Shown: one piece after another, positions 59,212 to 64,000 of the stretch
How the letters are laid out: each line of letters opens with the position of its first letter
Numbering within the stretch: position 1 is the stretch's first letter
Assembly (NCBI RefSeq): GCF_963576615.1
Contig: NC_088717.1
Location: 33,293,324-33,357,323 of the forward strand
Source: Watersipora subatra
Taxonomy: Eukaryota; Bryozoa; Gymnolaemata; Cheilostomatida; Watersiporidae
DNA length: 64,000 bases
Direction: 5' to 3'
Translations under genes and position numbers: made by a program
Notes under the pieces: model-generated
Told to the model about the DNA's origin: nothing
The model's database searches: none
What the model saw: the letters and a program-made list of their open reading frames with translations, nothing else

Positions 59212-62200
59212 CTGTCTTCTGCATGCAATATATTGAAAATAATTCGCTATGTGGAGCATGTTTGACTGTAATTGGTAAAACCCATTATGTCTACATGTAG
59301 TATAGCTTTGTTTATCCGTTAAATTTAATTATTGCTATCTTATATTAATAATTACTATCATTATTTATGTTCACATCATTTACTGTATTTATCATGAAGT
59401 ACACTTAGTACAACACAAAGAAGCGGTCCTAACCTATTGTATATATTGTATTTCACTATATTGAAAATAGTTCAAATTAGTTTTAAACGCAATATGCTAT
59501 TAAACAACCAATGTCCAAATATCTTTGATTGATGATTTGAATGCCTATTTTAAGTGACAATGAATTTGCTTTGAATAGGAAAAATGCATCTCCACAAAAA
59601 CTTTTAAAATGTCAGCCAATCACTGGGCTGTTTACATAATAGGCACAATATCTGATACTATTGATTATGAGCAATAATTAGCTGCTAGTAGTAGTATTCA
59701 ATTTGTTCTTAACTGACATGTTACTAAAGTTCAAATTATATGTGCCTGTTTTTTGAACACAACACTAAAAAGCTAGAATATCTGTAAATATTAGAAAAAC
59801 TTTGAAGAACTATCATCGCCAACATATGTGTACAAATTTAGATTTACCACATTTTTTACTGTTTATTTGATAGTTAAATGCAGAAAGGTAATTAATATGA
59901 TAATAAACATGATATTTAGAGTATTCCAAGTTTTCAGCTTCTATAGCCTTTAGTTGTCTCTAAGTAATTGTGCATTTACTTCAACTACAATGAACTCAAT
60001 TGTACTTAACCAATAACAATCTTGTGGAAGCATGAGTTGGCTTGTAATATAGCAACTTGACTAAACTTGCCAAAAGGTTTATATGACACTTGACAGCATC
60101 ATTTAGCTCGTCATTAAATGACATCAGTTATCTCAAGATTTCTCTATACTATATATAGTAGTCTCATGATGTCTCTCTACCATATATAGTAATCTCAAGA
60201 TGTCTCTATACTACATATAGTAATCTCAAGATGTCTCTATATACAGTAATCTCAAGATGTCTCTATACTATATATAGTAATCTCAAGATGTCTCTATACT
60301 ATATATAGTAATTTCATGATGTCTCTATACTATATATAGTAATCTCAATATGTCTCTTTACTATATATAGTAATCTCATTATGTCTCTATACTATATATA
60401 ATAATGTCATAATGTCTCTATACTATATATAGTAATCTCAAGATGTCTCTATACTATATATAGTAATCTCAAGATGTCTCTATGCTATATATAGTAATCT
60501 CAATATGTCTCTATACTGTATATAGTAATCTCGAGATGTCTCTATACTATATATAGTAATTTCATGATGTCTCTATGCTAATTGCCTCCAACAACTCTCA
60601 CTTATTGCAAGTAGTGATGTATAAGATATACATGTACATTGCCAAACTAAATACATTTTTTTCAGTTCAAGCAGTAGAAGCATGTCCGTTGTTATTAAAT
60701 GACTTGGCAAGAAAGATAGTCAAACCCAATAAATAAAAAATGAAACAAAACGCAGAACTATGGTTCAACCATCAAAAAGAGTATATTCTGATGAATATTT
60801 TTTATCTTGGAAATCCAACCTGCAGTTAGCGGGAATGACATCCTTTGTCGTTGGATCAGCGATGCTTCGAGTAGAATATATAGTTCCGTAACTGGTTTGT
60901 GGAGCTGTCATTACACACACAGACTTTGTTTGATTACGATTCACTATAGCGAGTAGGCTACCTCCAGAATAATTGGGTGGTAGCTGGTACGCTTTGATAT
61001 TATCAATACCTGGAGGTATCTACAAGCAAATCTAGTATTATCTATTTAGGGTAAAACTTGAAACATTAAAATTTGGATAGAAGATTTATATTGTATCATA
61101 TTTGACAGCTAATTTGGCTCTCCTATAATGCTTATTGATTTTTCAAATTCAAAACTATATTTCATCAAAAAATTAGATTACTTTAGACTATTTTAGATTA
61201 CTTTAGATTATTATACATTACTTTAGATTACTATACATTGCTTTAGACTGCTTTCGATTACTTTAGATTACTATATATTACTTTAGATTACTTTTGATTA
61301 CTATACATTACTTTAGATTACTTTAGATTACTGTACATAACTTTAGATTACTTTTGATTACTATACATTACTTTAGATTACTTTACAATACTTTAGATTA
61401 CTTTACATTACTTTAGATTACTTTAGATTACTATACATTACCTTATATTACTTTAGATTACTTTACAATACTTTAGATTACTATACATTAATTTAGACTA
61501 CTTTAGATTACTATACATTACTTTAGATTACTCTACATTACTATACATCACTTTAGATTACTTTAGATTACTTTAGATTACTTTAGACTACCATACATTA
61601 CTTTAGATTACTTTAGAATACTATACATTACTTTAGATTACTTTAGATTACTATACATTACTTTAGATTACTTTTGATTACTATACATTACTTCAGATTA
61701 CTTTACAATACTTTAGATTACTTTACATTACTTTGAATTACTTTAGATTACTATACATTACTTTAGATTACTTTACAATACTTTAGATTACTTTAGATTA
61801 CTATACATTACTTTAGACTACTTTAGATTACTTTTGATTACTATACATTACTTTAGATTACTTCAGATTACTTTTGATTACTATACATTACGTTAGATTA
61901 CTATACATTACTTTAGATTACTTTAGATTATTATACATTACTTTAGATTACTCTAAATTACTATAGATTACTTTAGAATACTTTAGATTGCTTAAATTGC
62001 TTTCGACTACTTTACACCGACTATAGTGGTTTATGCTAGATTCATAGCTTGCATATGTCTAAAGATAGAATTGAATCATTGCTTTGGAGATGACTATATA
62101 GTTACTGTTGTTTTGAATCAACACCAAAACCCTAAAACGTACAATTGAAAAACATATTTACAACAAGTTATTCCACTGCAATACAAAAAATAATGATTTT

Positions 62201-63603
62201 ATAGAAGACGGAAAATTATTGACGCAAACCTTGTTGCCGTCTTTGAAAAGCACTCACAGAGCTAATTCAAGTGGTATAACTAAACCAATTAACAATAAAT
62301 GTTAAAATGCTTTGATCAGAAAAATTGTCTATTATTAATCAGCTGCATGTCGCTCTGTGGAATTCAAACACCATAATGGCAAGCTTGGATGAAGGATAGT
62401 CACCGGAAATAAAATGTGATGGAAAACAGGGCTGGCCAACTAAGACTGTTTGATCCATTGCCAAACCACGAGCACAGTTGGCAACACTCCGAAACAACTC
62501 TCGTGGTGCAACAATGCTCTAATTAGCAAAGGATAACAAAAATAGTGAGTTAGTAATAGACAGAAAATGTTACTTGAGTTCTCTTTCACTGACCCACTAC
62601 ATGTATTTAAATTAGTAACAGGCAGGTGATCCTTTCTACAAGGTGGATGGCTATTAAATGTGGCTACCAAACTACTGTTAAACTGTTAAACTGTTAAACA
62701 ATTTTTTTCATCTAGCACTAAATATTTGTATTTGCTCAGTAAAATATATATTTTTGAAATTCAGAAAATGATAAATATGGTCGTACTACGTACATCCACT
62801 ATAAAACGATATAAAGTGCTGTCTAAAGGTAAGTACATTGTAATGTTACATAATAATGATGCAATGCATTTGATATTACAACACGATTATAACATTACTA
62901 CAGCATAGGCTTACTTTATGTGAAATATCTTTTTCTGAGATAATTATTTTATTTAGGAAAACTAGAAGTATTATATATAGGCCACCAGTAGGCAGTGTGC
63001 TATTAAATGAAAAAAGTATGTCCACTTTCAGAAACCTTAGCAAGACTCTTGAGCATCATATGCAGTGTTTTTTAGAAGCTTAACATTTTTTGAATTTTAG
63101 TTTCTGATATAGAAAAGCCTACTGTAAACTACATTAAAATTTTCATCATTTTATTGGTTTTAGATATTTCCATACAAAAGTTTATTAAAGACTTCCGCTA
63201 AATAAACTTAAGCTGAGTGAAAACCTCTTTACACTACTTGATTGTGATAACACCAACTTCAGTTGCTTTTTCAAACACTTTCAAATTTGTTCAATCACCA
63301 AGCCAATATTTTCATTATATTAAAGAAATTTCTAAAAAGCAAACAAAGGAAATTTAGAAACAAGTGAAACAGGCAAAATAAAGCATTATAACCCAATCAT
63401 CTACACTACAGCTCTCTGCTTGAGAGAGATACTAGATATTCAAAGATTAAACTAGTGGATAATTCTTAAACTTACAGTTAGTGCTGTTCCTTTAGATGCT
63501 GCCAGTCGCACTAAAATAGTCGCAATTTTCTCTGGGTTTACTTCAAGTCTTGTACACTTGACTTTTTTACTTGTGTGACATATGAATGTGTATTTAACTT
63601 TTT
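58989..63603 (-). CDS. Copy D: calpain-15/SOL-like C-terminal (SOH-type) region, 3 exons, continues off the window
   Basis: Exons 63603-63476, 61019-60820 and 59211-58989 join in phase to 183 open codons ending in TGA. Lengths (128, 200, 223) equal those of gene B. Motifs include FICHTSKKVKCTRLEV, ATILVRLAASKGTALT, PPGIDNIKAYQLPP, AIVNRNQTKSVCVMT, TKDVIPANC, FNNFSQIVQFLLTADENW and VQNSEL. No lesion was seen, unlike copy C. The 188-bp exon and any protease exons would lie beyond the right edge, so whether this is a full calpain or an SOH-only duplicate cannot be told. The same strand and order as B suggest a tandem array. Confidence 0.8.
60137..60575. repeat. 31-bp minisatellite, about 14 units, in copy D's last intron
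   Basis: Units read TCTCAAGATGTCTCTATACT then ATATATAGTAA. One unit is shortened. Confidence 0.93.
60820..61019 (-). CDS. Copy D middle exon
   Basis: Acceptor TTGTAG and donor CAG|GTTGGA; 200 bp. Encodes IPPGIDNIKAYQLPP, GGSLLAIVNRNQTKSVCVMT and IADPTTKDVIPANC. Confidence 0.84.
61165..61990. repeat. 10-bp minisatellite (ATTACTTTAG/ATTACTATAC)n, about 80 units
   Basis: Two main 10-bp unit types alternate irregularly, giving higher-order blocks. It lies in the intron between copy D's first two visible exons. Confidence 0.93.
62000..63475 (-). other. Copy D intron; nothing further recognised
   Basis: AT-rich intronic DNA. Confidence 0.5.
63476..63603 (-). CDS. Copy D first exon within the window
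   Basis: Acceptor TTTTTAG and donor GTAAGT; 128 bp. Encodes YTFICHTSKKVKCTRLEV and TILVRLAASKGTALT. Confidence 0.84.
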
Positions 63604-64000
63604 CTAAAAATTAAAATTTTTTAGATTTTATAATTTAGACAGTGATTAGCTATGAGTCTCATGTGAATACTTAAAAGCGCAAGTTTTATCGCAAATTTGA
63701 AGGTCATTGGCAAAGATGTGTGTTAGAATACTGATGCCAGTCTAGAGTAAAAGTATACCATCGTGTGATTTTAGTTCTTTCACCAGAAATTGCTGTATAA
63801 TGCCAACTGACAAAAACATTCCTAGTTATGTCTTTAAGAACATAACATGAAGTTAGTTCTTTAGGTTCTTTAAGCTGCCACTACAACCGACCGATTAGGA
63901 TTAAGGATTAAGCAAATGAACTGAAATGCAATGCGTATGAATAAAACTGATCGGCTAGAAGAACACAGTATACTTGCTCTGTCTGACTATTTTTAACTAT

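Overview
This window is metazoan nuclear DNA. It is strongly AT-rich, has GT-AG introns and many microsatellites and minisatellites, and carries decayed retrotransposons and DNA transposons. There is no prokaryotic organisation. The element mix (Penelope-like elements with GIY-YIG endonuclease, R2/NeSL-type restriction-like-endonuclease LINEs, CR1/L2-like LINE tails, Tc1) and the gene family suggest a marine or lophotrochozoan-type invertebrate, but the species cannot be fixed from sequence alone.

The main genes belong to one family. A calpain-15/SOL (small optic lobes)-like cysteine protease gene lies on the minus strand (gene B, last 11 exons, 51240 down to 29842). Its exons were joined by reading splice sites and homology. 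The phases agree at every junction, the joined frame is open for 620 codons, and the Cys, His and Asn of the calpain catalytic triad are all present. Three further loci carry only the 3' exons, which encode the C-terminal SOL-homology (SOH)-type domain: copy A on the plus strand (6945-12229, 4 exons, open), copy C on the minus strand (27095-24368, 3 exons, clearly a pseudogene) and copy D on the minus strand (63603-58989, 3 exons, open, continuing past the right edge). Exon lengths (188/128/200/about 220), phases and the terminal motif QNSEL are shared. The window is therefore a locally duplicated calpain-15-like cluster. No zinc-finger N-terminal exons were found.

Region by region: 1-2.1 kb is a decayed LTR-retroelement gag-pol relic (minus). 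2.8-3.74 kb is a 37-bp minisatellite whose units carry the palindrome AACCGGTT. 6.9-12.3 kb is copy A, with a 63-bp hairpin-unit array in its last intron. 12.3-23.3 kb is gene-poor, with a 52-bp repeat, an 11-bp minisatellite, a long inverted repeat and a MITE. 23.3-27.7 kb holds a 24-bp array, pseudogene C and a 9-bp array. 28.5-29.0 kb is a LINE tail. 29.8-51.2 kb is gene B, whose introns contain a decayed Tc1, two 5'-truncated RLE LINE copies, two Penelope-like elements with hammerhead-ribozyme-like motifs, and another decayed element-like ORF. 51.5-58 kb holds further minisatellites and a LINE tail. 59-63.6 kb is copy D, with 31-bp and 10-bp arrays in its introns.

The transposable elements in gene B's introns sit mostly in or beside (TA)n tracts. 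Both RLE LINE copies have (TA)n on both sides, which points to (TA)n-targeted insertion. All assignments are from reading the sequence. No database search was run.
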